Notes: a model not told the origin generated them from the letters alone. Numbered from the stretch's first letter, positions 28,501 through 37,247 are shown. The stretch is DNA of 64,000 nt from Maricurvus nonylphenolicus (GCF_042854845.1 NZ_AP031498.1:3162001-3226000); one strand, 5' to 3'. Made by a program: numbers and translations.

Positions 28501-29175
28501 AGTTGCACCCGCCAAACCAACATCAAAGGTAATTGCATCTGTAGAGAAATTGTTAAGAATCGGCAATGAGAATGAAGCACTTGAAAGCGTAGAAGCGGTA
28601 TCATTTGCCTGCCCCACTTGAGCAACACCGATAGCATTACCGTCGGTTACAAAAGTGGTACCGGAACGCTGCAGGACCTCTTCGGTAGAATCAACATTAA
28701 CCGATGACTCCACCAGTGTTGTTTGTCTAGGTGGCTGGTTACCGGTTTGTATTTGTAGATTACCCAATACACCGCTAATATTACCGTCTGCATCGGCAGC
28801 GAAACCCTGCAAGTTCGCGCCAATATTGTTAACGATGAAACCATCCTTATCCAAGCCGAAAGTACCTGCTCGGGTAAAGGCTTGATCACCTCCGTTGTTC
28901 AACACAAAAAAGCCACTGCCGCTAATGGCCAAATCCAATGAGTTTTCGGTAAACGACACATTACCCTGTGTAAACTGCTGGGAAACATTCTGCAGCCTGA
29001 CGCCACTACCAATAGTGTTTGAGCCTGAACCCAAAATCGTCGTGGCATATACATCACCAAACTCAGCCCGCGAGGATTTAAAACCCACGGTAGAGGCATT
29101 GGCAATATTATTACCGGTAATTTGTAAATCGGCATTAGCGGCATTAAGACCACTGAGTGCTGTATTAAAGGGCAT
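25594..29175 (-). CDS. flgE: FlgE, oversized hook protein
   Basis: The product is 1193 aa, usual 400-470. The N-terminal rod/hook motif (MPFNTALSGLNAANADLQITGNNIANASTVGFKSSRAEF) and the C-terminal part from about 900 are canonical; the latter includes YNHATSVNIFDSLGNSH, FARFTNGEAQVLAQIALADFPN and SNVDLSAQLVNLIIAQRNFQANAKTI. Residues about 170-900 are an insertion of repeated modules. At least three end in a DVLGL/DVLGF motif (445, 541, 839), and TGTEDF (323) and VGTEDW (746) mark two module starts. The same TGTED signature occurs in FliD. Such a hook subunit should give a thicker or decorated hook (inference). Confidence 0.96.
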   Translation of the reverse strand: MPFNTALSGLNAANADLQITGNNIANASTVGFKSSRAEFGDVYATTILGSGSNTIGSGVRLQNVSQQFTQGNVSFTENSLDLAISGSGFFVLNNGGDQAFTRAGTFGLDKDGFIVNNIGANLQGFAADADGNISGVLGNLQIQTGNQPPRQTTLVESSVNVDSTEEVLQRSGTTFVTDGNAIGVAQVGQANDTASTLSSASFSLPILNNFSTDAITFDVGLAGATSNNGTVSVTLDTANGMPPTITSFNDLRTLAGVINGQIFSPNNPAQSPIDVVATAVDDGGGNFHLEFQSLIPGESSQVSITGGNVATTAQTSAGTVTMTGTEDFNAIDPPTAATTLAGTTALAGGENWGALGNATIQFVANGLGPVTADFATTVDGTGATPAAVLVQMQTAIDNAITAAAIPGLSAGDVVVSLNGSNQVSIATSATGSSSFFTMQAVGTDDVLGLSAQQGILYNGADGASFDLSVNGAVSQTVVLSGITVAGTPADTRNAIQAAVDAAVGAGIVNVQLNGANQIFLESVATGAANTIEVTAISSTSDVLGFTGLVNQLARGGDDSSVVGLPIGAASIADSSGRPAVDNAYPTQTIDITDPDGNSVTYTAAQGNSAAQTASEMNSLSGVSATASTSATIVNYNNSAGNSVIELNGVSLTADTLAALETEINALTTSTLPGISAVYDATSNSLAITSAVGDDLQFMLSSTDDGDSIEIQGVTSAPSQILEADPNNDGTATSTVAQTASGTTVLVGTEDWTLLVPPPSFDLSVDGAGFINVDLSGINNPGSLAAMETALQGAVDTALTANGFNAGDVDVVITGGQVSFETAASGSARSLRVAGITGADVLGLGGLVGTLFQGSDGTNVVAEGINGNPNAIFIGGQIDIVLDEGYTASNPTPPAIGLFGPFTATTFQPFQINQFNPTDQSTYNHATSVNIFDSLGNSHVMTQYFVKQPYDPADPTTLPNSWIMYVLVDGQDVGDPDTTLPPPQNTQATRASYNLNFNQDGSLNTLLSDQILISNWEPLDASGQPSGALGPQNVLQGGTLPVPEPPVSSNFEIDLTGSTQFGDEFAVNDVDQNGFTTGRLSGIDIDDDGTLFARFTNGEAQVLAQIALADFPNDQGLQPVGDTMWAENFESGVPNISAPGTAALGVINSGALEESNVDLSAQLVNLIIAQRNFQANAKTIETADQTTQTIINLR

Positions 29176-29208
29176 AAGACTCTCCTACTAATCTCGTCGC
29201 TAATACAC

Positions 29209-29925
29209 TTAGTTAAACTGTTTTACATCGCTCATATTGACTGAGCCATGACCTGCAAGGTTAAGGATCAACTTGCCATCCTGCCCCACTGTCACACTAT
29301 TCACATTGGCACTCAACGCTGTATCCAGCTGCGTAGTTTCACCATCAATAGAGGCTGTAACATCAAATCGGTACTCACCCGGCGGTAGCCCTTCTTCATG
29401 GCTGGACTGCCAATCCAGTAACTCACCATTGGCTTCAAAGTTGTATCCGTCCCAACGGAAAAGTACTTCACCTTGCGACTGATAACCCATTGATACCTGA
29501 TCGACAAGAGCACCGGCATCATCATAGATATTCACCTGCACATCGGAAGTACTGGCCGGCAAATCGATGCTGCCAGATACAAAGCTACCCGCATAAAGTT
29601 GCGTTGAAGATGCGGAAACCGTGACAGACCGCCCCACCAAAGAGGAAGCTTGTAACGCCTGGTTTGACATAAAGCTGTTAGTGAAGCCCTCAAAGTTATT
29701 ATTGAGTCGATCAATCCCTTCTACAGAACTGAACTGAGCCAGCTGCGCAATAAAATCACCATTTTCTTCAGGGTTGAGCGGATCCTGATTGTTCAACTGC
29801 GCAATCATCAATTCCAGAAACGCCGACTGACCAAGTTCATTATCCTTTTTCTCGTCCTCAGTTTTGGTGGCAATCTGAAGATCACTTAAGCCGCTAGTAG
29901 CGCTGGCAGCACTTACATCACTCAT
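29209..29925 (-). CDS. flgD: FlgD, hook-cap assembly protein
   Basis: A 238-aa FlgD of normal length. The N-terminal export region includes FLELMIAQLNNQDPLNPEENGDFIAQLAQFSSVEGI (about 35-72), the FlgD hallmark. A C-terminal Ig/tudor-like part has VLFRWDGYN and the PPGEYRFDVTA strand. It caps the growing hook so that FlgE can polymerise. The hook subunit it handles here is nearly three times normal size, yet FlgD itself shows no matching enlargement. Confidence 0.95.
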   Translation of the reverse strand: MSDVSAASATSGLSDLQIATKTEDEKKDNELGQSAFLELMIAQLNNQDPLNPEENGDFIAQLAQFSSVEGIDRLNNNFEGFTNSFMSNQALQASSLVGRSVTVSASSTQLYAGSFVSGSIDLPASTSDVQVNIYDDAGALVDQVSMGYQSQGEVLFRWDGYNFEANGELLDWQSSHEEGLPPGEYRFDVTASIDGETTQLDTALSANVNSVTVGQDGKLILNLAGHGSVNMSDVKQFN

Positions 29926-29953
29926 GGTATCGACTCCCTAACCCGCTACCGAG

Positions 29954-30400
29954 TTACTGGCCAAGGGTCAGCACACGCTGAACCATTTGCTTGGCAGAAT
30001 TCATGACTTCCACATTCACTTGAAAGGAACGGGACGCGGAGATCATATCGGTCATTTCTTCGACCACATTGACGTTGGGGTAAAACACATAACCCTCTTC
30101 ATCAGCCATCGGATGATGGGGCTCATAACGGCGCTGCAGCTCGGCGTCACTCTCGACAATGCCCAACACCTCTACGCCTTTCTGGCTGTTGTTCTCCAGC
30201 GCGCTTTTACCAAAGGCGCTCTGAAATCCCATAGCGTCCTGATGGGCCGCAGCGAATACCGGCTTGCGAGCCCGATAAACATCATCGACACTAGAGCTTG
30301 CCGACTGTGCATTGGCCAGGTTACTGGCGGTAGTGTTCAAACGAACACTCTGTGCATTCATGCCAGAACCCGCGATATCAAAAACATTTCCCAGTGCCAT
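29954..30400 (-). CDS. flgC: FlgC, proximal rod protein
   Basis: A 148-aa rod protein of normal length. It shows MALGNVFDIAGSGMNAQSVRLNTTASNLANAQS at the start and VNVVEEMTDMISASRSFQVNVEVMNSAKQMVQRVLTLG at the end, both typical of FlgC. It is second in the operon, 26 bp after flgB. Confidence 0.96.
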   Translation of the reverse strand: MALGNVFDIAGSGMNAQSVRLNTTASNLANAQSASSSVDDVYRARKPVFAAAHQDAMGFQSAFGKSALENNSQKGVEVLGIVESDAELQRRYEPHHPMADEEGYVFYPNVNVVEEMTDMISASRSFQVNVEVMNSAKQMVQRVLTLGQ

Positions 30401-30426
30401 GGTCTTTTCCTCAAACTCTCTCGAAA

Positions 30427-30828
30427 TTATTCGCCGCGAATGGCGTTCATCAAGCCTTTAAACTTGCTGTTCAAAAACGTAAAACTGGCCTGAAATTGCA
30501 AACTGTTGCGCATATATTCTGCGTGCTCTACATGCTCTTCAACGGTATTGCCATCAATGGAAGGCTGGTTAGGCACTCGGTACATCGCATCACCATCTCC
30601 ACCAAATCCTTCACTTAACTGATGACGCCCGTTAGTAGTATTCATCGCCAGGCTGCCCTCCCCCATATCCATTGAATCCGACAAAACCTTGCGAAAATCA
30701 ATATCGCGAGCTTTGTAGTTCGGGGTATCCACATTGGTCAGGTTATTGGCCAACACCTCGGCGCGCTGCGCACGTACCTGCAGTGCTTGTTCGTGAATTC
30801 CCAGGGCGTTTTCAAAGTTGATGGACAT
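30427..30828 (-). CDS. flgB: FlgB, proximal rod protein
   Basis: About 133 aa. It begins MSINFENALGIHEQALQVRAQRAEVLANNLTNVDTPNYKARDIDF, the standard FlgB start. I therefore take ATG 30828 rather than a TTG at 30852. The C-terminus has LQFQASFTFLNSKFKGLMNAIRGE. It is the first gene of the flgBCDE(FGHIJKL) operon, with a sigma54 promoter about 60 bases upstream. FlgB is the first rod subunit assembled on FliE. Confidence 0.95.
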   Translation of the reverse strand: MSINFENALGIHEQALQVRAQRAEVLANNLTNVDTPNYKARDIDFRKVLSDSMDMGEGSLAMNTTNGRHQLSEGFGGDGDAMYRVPNQPSIDGNTVEEHVEHAEYMRNSLQFQASFTFLNSKFKGLMNAIRGE

Positions 30829-30888
30829 AGGTTGTGTCTCACACTGTGGCAACCAGTTACTTGCCGTTTTTCAATTTACAAAGTTAAA

Positions 30889-30904
30889 TGCAATCCCTAT
30901 GCCA
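30889..30904 (-). promoter_or_regulatory. Sigma54 promoter of the flgB operon
   Basis: The minus strand reads TGGCAT-AGGGA-TTGCA with exact RpoN spacing. The leader to the flgB ATG is about 50 bases. Confidence 0.8.
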
Positions 30905-31117
30905 AACCCCAAGAACAATCGTAACCCATTGATTTTTATAATATTTCCATACAACCCACCAAAGTTGATAGAAGGCCTTTCCCTAAAAGCGGCAAGACTT
31001 TTCCCCCTGATTTCCCCTATAGATTTCAGACTACTTCGGGCACCAAACCCCAAGCTTGCGGTCTATACTCGGTAATGGTCATTGGAGATTTGCTCTCAGG
31101 TATTCCAAGGATCGATT

Positions 31118-31804
31118 ATGGGTATTCAGCAGCTATCACGTGTGATATCGACAACACTTGCTATCAGTGCCTCCATATCTGTGCTCAGTGAAACGCCTGC
31201 GATCTATAAATGGCAGGACGATCAAGGCCGTACGTATTACAGCGACACCCCACCCCTCAATCACGATTTAGCACCACTGGCTCTGCCCGAATTAAACCTT
31301 CAGCCGACACAAACGAAGACGACCTCCGTTTCTCCAAATAAGGAGGGGCAAGAACCGCAATCAGTTATTAAAAGAACAAATCGTAAGGGGGTGATCGGCA
31401 GCCTGGAAAGCGGCGAAGAAGAGGCCACTGTCAGCGAAAGAAAAGCCAACGACCAAGAGACATACTATTACCCGCCCTACTATTACCCGCCTTACTACCC
31501 AAGCAGACCATCCCATCGACAGGGAAAGTTCCAAGACAAACACAGGTATACCAAACCCTGCTACGATGGAAGAGGATGCCGAAATTCGGAAAAACCCTTT
31601 AAGAAGCGGCACAATAACTATAGCGCTGATAACAACCAGCACTTATATAAAGACCAGAACAAGCAGGGACAACACAAGAAAAGATACTACCCCGAACAGG
31701 GTTATCGCCAGCGCGCTACGGCCCGCTACCCAGAGTTTAAACGGCCAAATTTATACTGGGATCCCTACCCCTATAACAGGCAAAACTACAATAGGAAGCA
31801 CTAG
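31118..31804 (+). CDS. Secreted DUF4124 protein with Tyr/Pro-rich region
   Basis: About 228 aa. ATG 31118 is chosen: AAGGA lies eight bases upstream and a signal peptide follows directly (MGIQQLSRVISTTLAISASISV). A TTG at 31082 would add 12 residues before it. A DUF4124 domain (YKWQDDQGRTYYSDTPP) comes straight after the signal, as in other small envelope proteins of gammaproteobacteria. The rest is low complexity: a YYYPPYYYPPYYP stretch near the middle and a very basic Lys/Arg/Tyr/Asn-rich tail. Function is unknown. It is divergent from flgB but shows no flagellar promoter. Confidence 0.75.
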   Translation: MGIQQLSRVISTTLAISASISVLSETPAIYKWQDDQGRTYYSDTPPLNHDLAPLALPELNLQPTQTKTTSVSPNKEGQEPQSVIKRTNRKGVIGSLESGEEEATVSERKANDQETYYYPPYYYPPYYPSRPSHRQGKFQDKHRYTKPCYDGRGCRNSEKPFKKRHNNYSADNNQHLYKDQNKQGQHKKRYYPEQGYRQRATARYPEFKRPNLYWDPYPYNRQNYNRKH

Positions 31805-31880
31805 GTATTATCGCTGATACACTAAGGCTATATAGCCAACAGGTGACAGGACAACCCCCTTGCCTCACCACAATTGAATA

Positions 31881-33305
31881 TCAACTATATTTCAGAATGG
31901 TGCCAATAATACGGTTAAGATCCCTTAAAGAATTACAGGTCTCCACCCGGGAGCAGTAAGGCGCATAATCCGCCATAATGGAGTCGCCGGTATTCCAGCT
32001 TGATGCCCTTTCGGGATTCAACCACAACACACGCTGACTGCGACGATAGACGTCCTGCCAGATATCCGCCCTGCCAGGGCCATTGTTGTTTCTGGCATCG
32101 CCCAGCATAATGACAGTGGTTTTGTTATCGACACCCTTTAGCGCCAGATTTTGAAAATCTTCCAGTGATTGATCGTAACTGGTCGACTGATTGGCCCAAC
32201 CGGCCATCACTTCAGCCAGCGCCTCATCCATCGGCATGGTTTCAAAAAAGTCAGTAACCTCCCCCATACGCGAAGCAAACACAAACGAGCGCACCCGCGG
32301 CATTACATCTTGCAGGCTATAGAGGAACATCAACAAAAAACGCGCCACACGACTTACCGAGCCACTGACATCGCAAATCACCATAACCTTGGGTCGGTCA
32401 ATCTTGGTCGATTTCCACTTGGTATGAAAGAGAATGCCATCAAAAGCCGCATTGGCAGCCACCGTTTTGCGAACATCCAACAAACCGCGTCGGGTAATAC
32501 GACGCCGACGGCTATGCATACTGGCCAATTGTTTCGCCGCTTTACGCACCAGCTCACTCATTTGTTTATAGTGAGCCAAATCGACATTGGTCAGTTTCAC
32601 CTTTTGCAAGTTTTCACGTCGTAACTGCTGACCTTTTTCCGCAGCAAACAACATAAACTGCTGCTCAACATAATCCCGCACCTGTTGCTGCAGAATATCG
32701 CGACGCTGTGACAATTCCCGATAGAGCTCCTGCTGCGACTCATCCTGATGCAACTCAGCCAATTCGGCATTGAGTTCTTCGCTCCCCATCTGCTGCATCA
32801 TCTGGTAGCTAAAACGGGATTTCTGGGTAAATACCTGCATATCTCGCACGCCGACAGCTTCACCTGCCTCAGCCATAGCAATCGCTAAACTGGCCTGGTC
32901 GTCAGCCATTAATTGCTGACCTAATGATGAAGAAGCGCCACCACCGCTGCCAGAGGCAGGGCCATCTCCTTCACTTTCACCTTCACCTTGCTGATCCTGA
33001 TCCGATTCCGTACTTTGACTATCAGAGCTTTGCTCATCAGTGTTTTCACTACTCGACGTTTCCGGCTCATCGGCACCCGGCTCTTGCGGCGCGGTAAATT
33101 GGAAGAACTGATCAAACAGTTTCTCGTAGGTCACCTTATGGTCGACGGTTTTAGCAAGAACCAGGGCCAAGCCTGCACGCAAACTCTCGCGGTTGTCGAC
33201 ACCGATTAAATCCGATGCTCGCAGCGCATCGAGCGTTTCCGCAGGAGAGATAGGCAAACCCGCCTGACGCAACGCCTCAATAAATCGGCCTATCACTAGA
33301 TCCAT
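31881..33305 (-). CDS. VWA-domain protein of the CoxE type
   Basis: A 474-aa protein. A helical N-terminus is followed by a strongly acidic Ser/Asp/Glu/Gln-rich low-complexity linker (about 73-127). After a basic stretch (RRRRITRRG, about 266-274) comes a C-terminal von Willebrand A domain with the metal-ion motif DVSGS at about 312-316. It starts six bases after the MoxR ATPase gene. Such pairs act as AAA+ chaperone plus VWA adaptor, often maturing an enzyme or complex. No client enzyme is adjacent, so the target is open. The pair is conserved in many proteobacteria. Confidence 0.85.
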   Translation of the reverse strand: MDLVIGRFIEALRQAGLPISPAETLDALRASDLIGVDNRESLRAGLALVLAKTVDHKVTYEKLFDQFFQFTAPQEPGADEPETSSSENTDEQSSDSQSTESDQDQQGEGESEGDGPASGSGGGASSSLGQQLMADDQASLAIAMAEAGEAVGVRDMQVFTQKSRFSYQMMQQMGSEELNAELAELHQDESQQELYRELSQRRDILQQQVRDYVEQQFMLFAAEKGQQLRRENLQKVKLTNVDLAHYKQMSELVRKAAKQLASMHSRRRRITRRGLLDVRKTVAANAAFDGILFHTKWKSTKIDRPKVMVICDVSGSVSRVARFLLMFLYSLQDVMPRVRSFVFASRMGEVTDFFETMPMDEALAEVMAGWANQSTSYDQSLEDFQNLALKGVDNKTTVIMLGDARNNNGPGRADIWQDVYRRSQRVLWLNPERASSWNTGDSIMADYAPYCSRVETCNSLRDLNRIIGTILKYS

Positions 33306-33311
33306 AACTAA

Positions 33312-34262
33312 CTACTTTTTGAGCCCAGACAACAACTGATTCAATTCCGGCTCAACCACTTCAATGTCATCCTGGAATTTCAACAGCAGATTCAAGGTAT
33401 CGGAAACCCACTGACGATCAAGTTGCTCAACGTTTAACAGCAACAGGGCTCTTGCCCAATCGATGGTTTCGCTTACAGCTGGCACCTTCTTCAATGCCAT
33501 CTGGCGTAACTCATTAACAAAATCCACCAATTGCTGACGCAGGTTATCCCCCATATCCGGTACCTGCTGGGCAATGATTTTGGCTTCCAGTGCAGGTGTG
33601 GGGAAATCAATATAGAGGTGCAAACAGCGACGCTTTAGAGCATCCCCAAGCTCGCGGGTATTGTTACTGGTGAGAAATACAATCGGTTTGGATTTGGCTT
33701 TCACCGTACCAATTTCCGGCACACTGACCTGGTAATCGGACAGCAATTCCAGCAGAAAGGCCTCAAACTCCTGATCTGATTTATCAATTTCATCGATCAG
33801 CAGTACGGCGCCATCCTCTGCTCGCAAGGCCTGCAATAAGGGACGAGACTCCAGAAACTCTTCGGAATAGAAAATATCGCCAAACTGATGCAGTCGATCA
33901 ACCGATTCATCCAGGCCTTTGGCACCACGCATCACATCACCCAGCTGATCCTTTAACAACTGGGTGTACAGAAGCTGCTTGCCGTATTTCCACTCATAGA
34001 GCGCCTTGCTCTCATCCAGCCCTTCATAACACTGCATGCGAATCAGGGGAGCACTGAGGTATTCAGAGGTGATTTTAGCCAGTTCAGTTTTGCCCACTCC
34101 TGGCGGACCCTCGACCAAAATCGGCTTCTGCAACTGACAGGCCAGATAGACGGCAGTGGCAATGGCATCACTGCACACATACCCCAAACCTTCAAAGTTG
34201 GTCTTGAGCACCTCGGACGAGGCAATTTTTTCAGCATGCTTAATAATCACGGAATAACCCAT
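33312..34262 (-). CDS. MoxR-family AAA+ ATPase
   Basis: A 316-aa AAA+ protein: Walker A GPPGVGKT (52-59), Walker B VLLIDEID (153-160), sensor-1 TSNN (198-201) and the DALKRRC arginine-finger region. It is the partner of the VWA protein directly downstream. MoxR ATPases remodel protein complexes using ATP. The cluster position between flg and che genes does not by itself imply a flagellar role. Confidence 0.9.
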   Translation of the reverse strand: MGYSVIIKHAEKIASSEVLKTNFEGLGYVCSDAIATAVYLACQLQKPILVEGPPGVGKTELAKITSEYLSAPLIRMQCYEGLDESKALYEWKYGKQLLYTQLLKDQLGDVMRGAKGLDESVDRLHQFGDIFYSEEFLESRPLLQALRAEDGAVLLIDEIDKSDQEFEAFLLELLSDYQVSVPEIGTVKAKSKPIVFLTSNNTRELGDALKRRCLHLYIDFPTPALEAKIIAQQVPDMGDNLRQQLVDFVNELRQMALKKVPAVSETIDWARALLLLNVEQLDRQWVSDTLNLLLKFQDDIEVVEPELNQLLSGLKK

Positions 34263-34360
34263 TTCTCAATAATCAGGGTTATTCTAACGCAATTTCACCG
34301 ACTGAGGAGATGGCCTAATCAGACTAAAAAGCAGGTTAAAAAGCAGGCCAAAAAGACAAT

Positions 34361-35218
34361 TTAGCGGGCCCGGTACATAATTCCCGGATTACAGTGGACC
34401 ATTTCGAACAAATCACCCGCACCCGCCAGCCCTTCCGATGACCCCAATACCAGAATCCCGCCAGGCTTAAGTACAGCATGCATACGGCGCAGGATATCTT
34501 CCTTCAGCTCTGCCGAAAAATAGATCAACACATTGCGACAGAAGATAAGATCAAAGCGCCCTATACCAATAAAGGGATCCATCAGGTTCAGGGCCTTAAA
34601 CTGCACACGCTCCCGAATAGCGGGTTTAACACGCCAGGTCTCGTTATTAAGTTTGTCAAAAAAGCTATCCAAACGCTCGCGGGCTAAGCCACGAACCACT
34701 GACATCTTGTCGTATTCCCCGCTTTTACACTGCTCCAACATCGCTGAGGACAGATCCGTTGCCACAATCTCAACAGGACGAGGTAATACACCCATATTGA
34801 TACGGCGATATTCTTCGGCCGTCATACTGATGGAATAAGGCTCCTGACCGGAGGAACAAGCCGCAGACCAAATACGCAGAGGGCCGATGGCACCCTTTTG
34901 ATTCTGTAATTCGGGGAAAATCGTTTGTTTGAGGTATTCAAACGGGTAGGTATCACGAAACCAGAAGGTTTCATTGGTGGTCATCGCATCAATGACTTCG
35001 GTACGTAAGCGCGAATGGCGCGAACGCTGCATCTGCTCAACCAATTGGGTTAAGGAATCCAGCTGGTTATCCGCAAGAATACGACGGATCCGGGTAGTCA
35101 CCAGATATTGCTTGTTTTCTGACAGGGAAATGCCACAGGCATCCTTGAGAAACAGCCGAAACTTTTCAAACTCTTCCGGTTCCAGCTGCCCGCTTCTGGT
35201 TGCCAGCTTATCGCCCAT
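34361..35218 (-). CDS. cheR: CheR, chemoreceptor glutamate methyltransferase
   Basis: About 285 aa. The N-terminal CheR helical domain (EFEKFRLFLKDACGISLSENKQYLV...) precedes the SAM-binding domain with IWSAACSSGQEPYS, the ATDLSSAMLEQ loop and FDLIFCRNVLIYF. It methylates receptor glutamates to adapt chemotaxis. I prefer ATG 35218, which has GGAG five bases upstream, over ATG 35230. It follows cheV, as in Pseudomonas flagellar clusters, after a hairpin at 35271-35314. Confidence 0.95.
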   Translation of the reverse strand: MGDKLATRSGQLEPEEFEKFRLFLKDACGISLSENKQYLVTTRIRRILADNQLDSLTQLVEQMQRSRHSRLRTEVIDAMTTNETFWFRDTYPFEYLKQTIFPELQNQKGAIGPLRIWSAACSSGQEPYSISMTAEEYRRINMGVLPRPVEIVATDLSSAMLEQCKSGEYDKMSVVRGLARERLDSFFDKLNNETWRVKPAIRERVQFKALNLMDPFIGIGRFDLIFCRNVLIYFSAELKEDILRRMHAVLKPGGILVLGSSEGLAGAGDLFEMVHCNPGIMYRAR

Positions 35219-35270
35219 AACACTCCGCATTTACTCTGAAATCCACGGTCACTAAATAAAAAGGGAAAAC

Positions 35271-35314
35271 GTTAAACTGGCTGCCCGAGGATAATTCCCG
35301 ACCAGCCAGTTAAC
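35271..35314 (-). terminator. Hairpin between cheV and cheR
   Basis: A 9-bp perfect stem (AACTGGCTG/CAGCCAGTT), extended by TTAA on both sides with one slip. On the minus strand a T-rich stretch follows some 15 bases later. It may limit read-through from cheV into cheR. Confidence 0.5.
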
Positions 35315-35346
35315 CAAGGGGTGCAAGCCTAACAAAAAGCCGCGCT

Positions 35347-36309
35347 TTATTCTTCCCCTTCATCCTCTTCGAGCACACTTTCACCGGTCATTTCCAACAC
35401 CCGGTCGTTGACTCGGCGAGCCAACTCGTCGGGATTGAACTTGGCCAGGAAGTCATTAGCACCCACTTTTTTCACCATCGCCTCATTAAAGACTCCACTC
35501 AATGAGGTATGCAGGATGATATGCAGATCCTTCAAGCCCGGATGATTCCTGACCTCTGCGGTAAAGGTGTAGCCATCCATTTCCGGCATCTCGATATCAG
35601 AGATCACCAGAACCAGCTCGGCATAGGGATCCACGCCATCCTCCACCAGTCCGGCCAGATACTCGTAGGCTTCACGACCATCCTTTTTCAGCGTTGTCTT
35701 GATGCCCATAGATTCAACAACCCGCTGAATCTGTTTACGGGCAATGGTGGAATCATCAACGATCAGAACATGTTTCTGAACCACACGCTCGGCAATACCA
35801 TCCTCAAAAACACCCTCACTGATCTCTTCGGGCAGCGGCGAAACTTCGGCGAGAATTTTTTCCACGTCAATAATTTCAACCAACTTGCCTTCCACCTCGG
35901 TGACAGCGGTCAGGTAGTTCTCCTTACCTGCCCCCTTGGGTGGCGGATGAATATCTTCCCAGTTCATATTGACAATGCGCTCGACCGATCGCACCAGAAA
36001 CCCCTGGGTGGTACGGTTATACTCCGTAATAATGACAAAACAGTTTTCAACATCAGGCAAAGGACGCCGACCAATAGCCTGATTCATATCCATAATGGAG
36101 ATGGTTCCACCACGGATATGGGCGACACCACATACCACAGGGTTGCGCTTAGGTATTTCATTAAGCGCCGGGCATTGCAATACCTCTTTTACTTTAAAAA
36201 CGTTAATGCCATAGAGCTGCTCGCCCCCAAGGCGGAACAACAGTAGCTCGAGACGGTTTTGCCCCACCAACTGTGTTCGCTGATTAACGCTGTCTAATAC
36301 GCCAGCCAT
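35347..36309 (-). CDS. cheV: CheV, CheW-receiver coupling protein
   Basis: About 320 aa. The N-terminal CheW domain (about 20-160) has LLLFRLGGEQLYGINVFKVKEV. The C-terminal receiver (about 185-310) begins HVLIVDDSTIARKQ and carries the phospho-acceptor Asp in ISDIEMPEMDGY. It couples receptors to CheA and is adjusted by phosphorylation. The start at ATG 36309 (GAGGAG seven bases upstream) is preferred to a TTG at 36354. Confidence 0.95.
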   Translation of the reverse strand: MAGVLDSVNQRTQLVGQNRLELLLFRLGGEQLYGINVFKVKEVLQCPALNEIPKRNPVVCGVAHIRGGTISIMDMNQAIGRRPLPDVENCFVIITEYNRTTQGFLVRSVERIVNMNWEDIHPPPKGAGKENYLTAVTEVEGKLVEIIDVEKILAEVSPLPEEISEGVFEDGIAERVVQKHVLIVDDSTIARKQIQRVVESMGIKTTLKKDGREAYEYLAGLVEDGVDPYAELVLVISDIEMPEMDGYTFTAEVRNHPGLKDLHIILHTSLSGVFNEAMVKKVGANDFLAKFNPDELARRVNDRVLEMTGESVLEEDEGEE

Positions 36310-36376
36310 GTAGACTCCTCTATATGCCTTACCGCCGCAGGATGCCTGCAACAAGCCCTGGGTCCCCCCAGCAACC

Positions 36377-36392
36377 CGGCACGCAGTTTGCT
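36377..36392 (+). promoter_or_regulatory. Sigma54 promoter of flgA
   Basis: CGGCACG-CAGT-TTGCT, differing from the RpoN consensus only at the first base. The leader to flgA is about 110 bases. Confidence 0.75.
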
Positions 36393-36512
36393 TACCGGAT
36401 AGTTATCTGTAGTTAACGGCAAAAAACCAACGCACTTTAGATGAAGTGCGGAAATAGCGCCCAAATAAAACATAACAGATAACTAATACCTTTAGAGCAT
36501 AGGTCAAATACC

Positions 36513-37247
36513 ATGAAAGTTCGTAGTTTTTATACGCTCCTACTACTTTCAACCCTGATATTACCGGGGCTGGCAGCCTATGCCCAACCTTTAGGTCACC
36601 AGTACGAACCCATCGGTCAATTGCAGCAGGCGGTATACCATTTTATCGAAGATGAAATGCCTTCGGTGACCCAAGGCAGAAGTATCGAAAGCACAAAAAT
36701 TGACGTTCGCCGTATAGATCCCCGCCTCCGCCTCAGCAAATGCGACGGACCTTTGACACACCAATTAATGCAAAACCGCAATGTGGGTGGCAATTTAACC
36801 GTTAAAAGCAGCTGTCAGGGCTCAACCCCTTGGTCGATTTATACCTCAGCCAAGGTACAGATGATTAGCCCTATCCTGGTAGCCAATCGCCAGCTGAGCC
36901 GAGGCGACACCCTCTCCCCTGCCGATATTCGCCTGGAGCCGCGCGATACCAACAGCATCAGCTACGGCTTTATCACCGATATGGATCTGGCCCTGGGTAT
37001 GGAGCTAAAACGCCCCATACGGGAAGGAGAAGCACTGCGCAAATCCCAACTGGTGGAGCCCATGGCCGTACTTAAAGGCGATAGCGTCGTTATTGAAGCC
37101 GTTGCCGGCGCCATAACCGTGGTCGCCCCCGGTGAAGCCCTAAGCAATGGTCGCACGGGACAACAAATTAAGGTACGCAACACCAAATCTGACCGCGTTG
37201 TCAGGGCTAAAGTGGTTAGCCCAGGCAAAGTTCAAGTTATTTTATAA
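36513..37247 (+). CDS. flgA: FlgA, P-ring assembly chaperone
   Basis: A 244-aa periplasmic protein with a signal peptide (MKVRSFYTLLLLSTLILPGLAAYAQ). The C-terminal SAF-like part has the FlgA signature: ILVANRQLSRGDTLSPADIRLEPRD, LKRPIREGEALRKSQLVEP, VVAPGEALSNGRTGQQIKVRNTKS. It helps FlgI form the P ring. It is divergent from cheV and is followed by flgM-flgN, the Pseudomonas order. Confidence 0.95.
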   Translation: MKVRSFYTLLLLSTLILPGLAAYAQPLGHQYEPIGQLQQAVYHFIEDEMPSVTQGRSIESTKIDVRRIDPRLRLSKCDGPLTHQLMQNRNVGGNLTVKSSCQGSTPWSIYTSAKVQMISPILVANRQLSRGDTLSPADIRLEPRDTNSISYGFITDMDLALGMELKRPIREGEALRKSQLVEPMAVLKGDSVVIEAVAGAITVVAPGEALSNGRTGQQIKVRNTKSDRVVRAKVVSPGKVQVIL

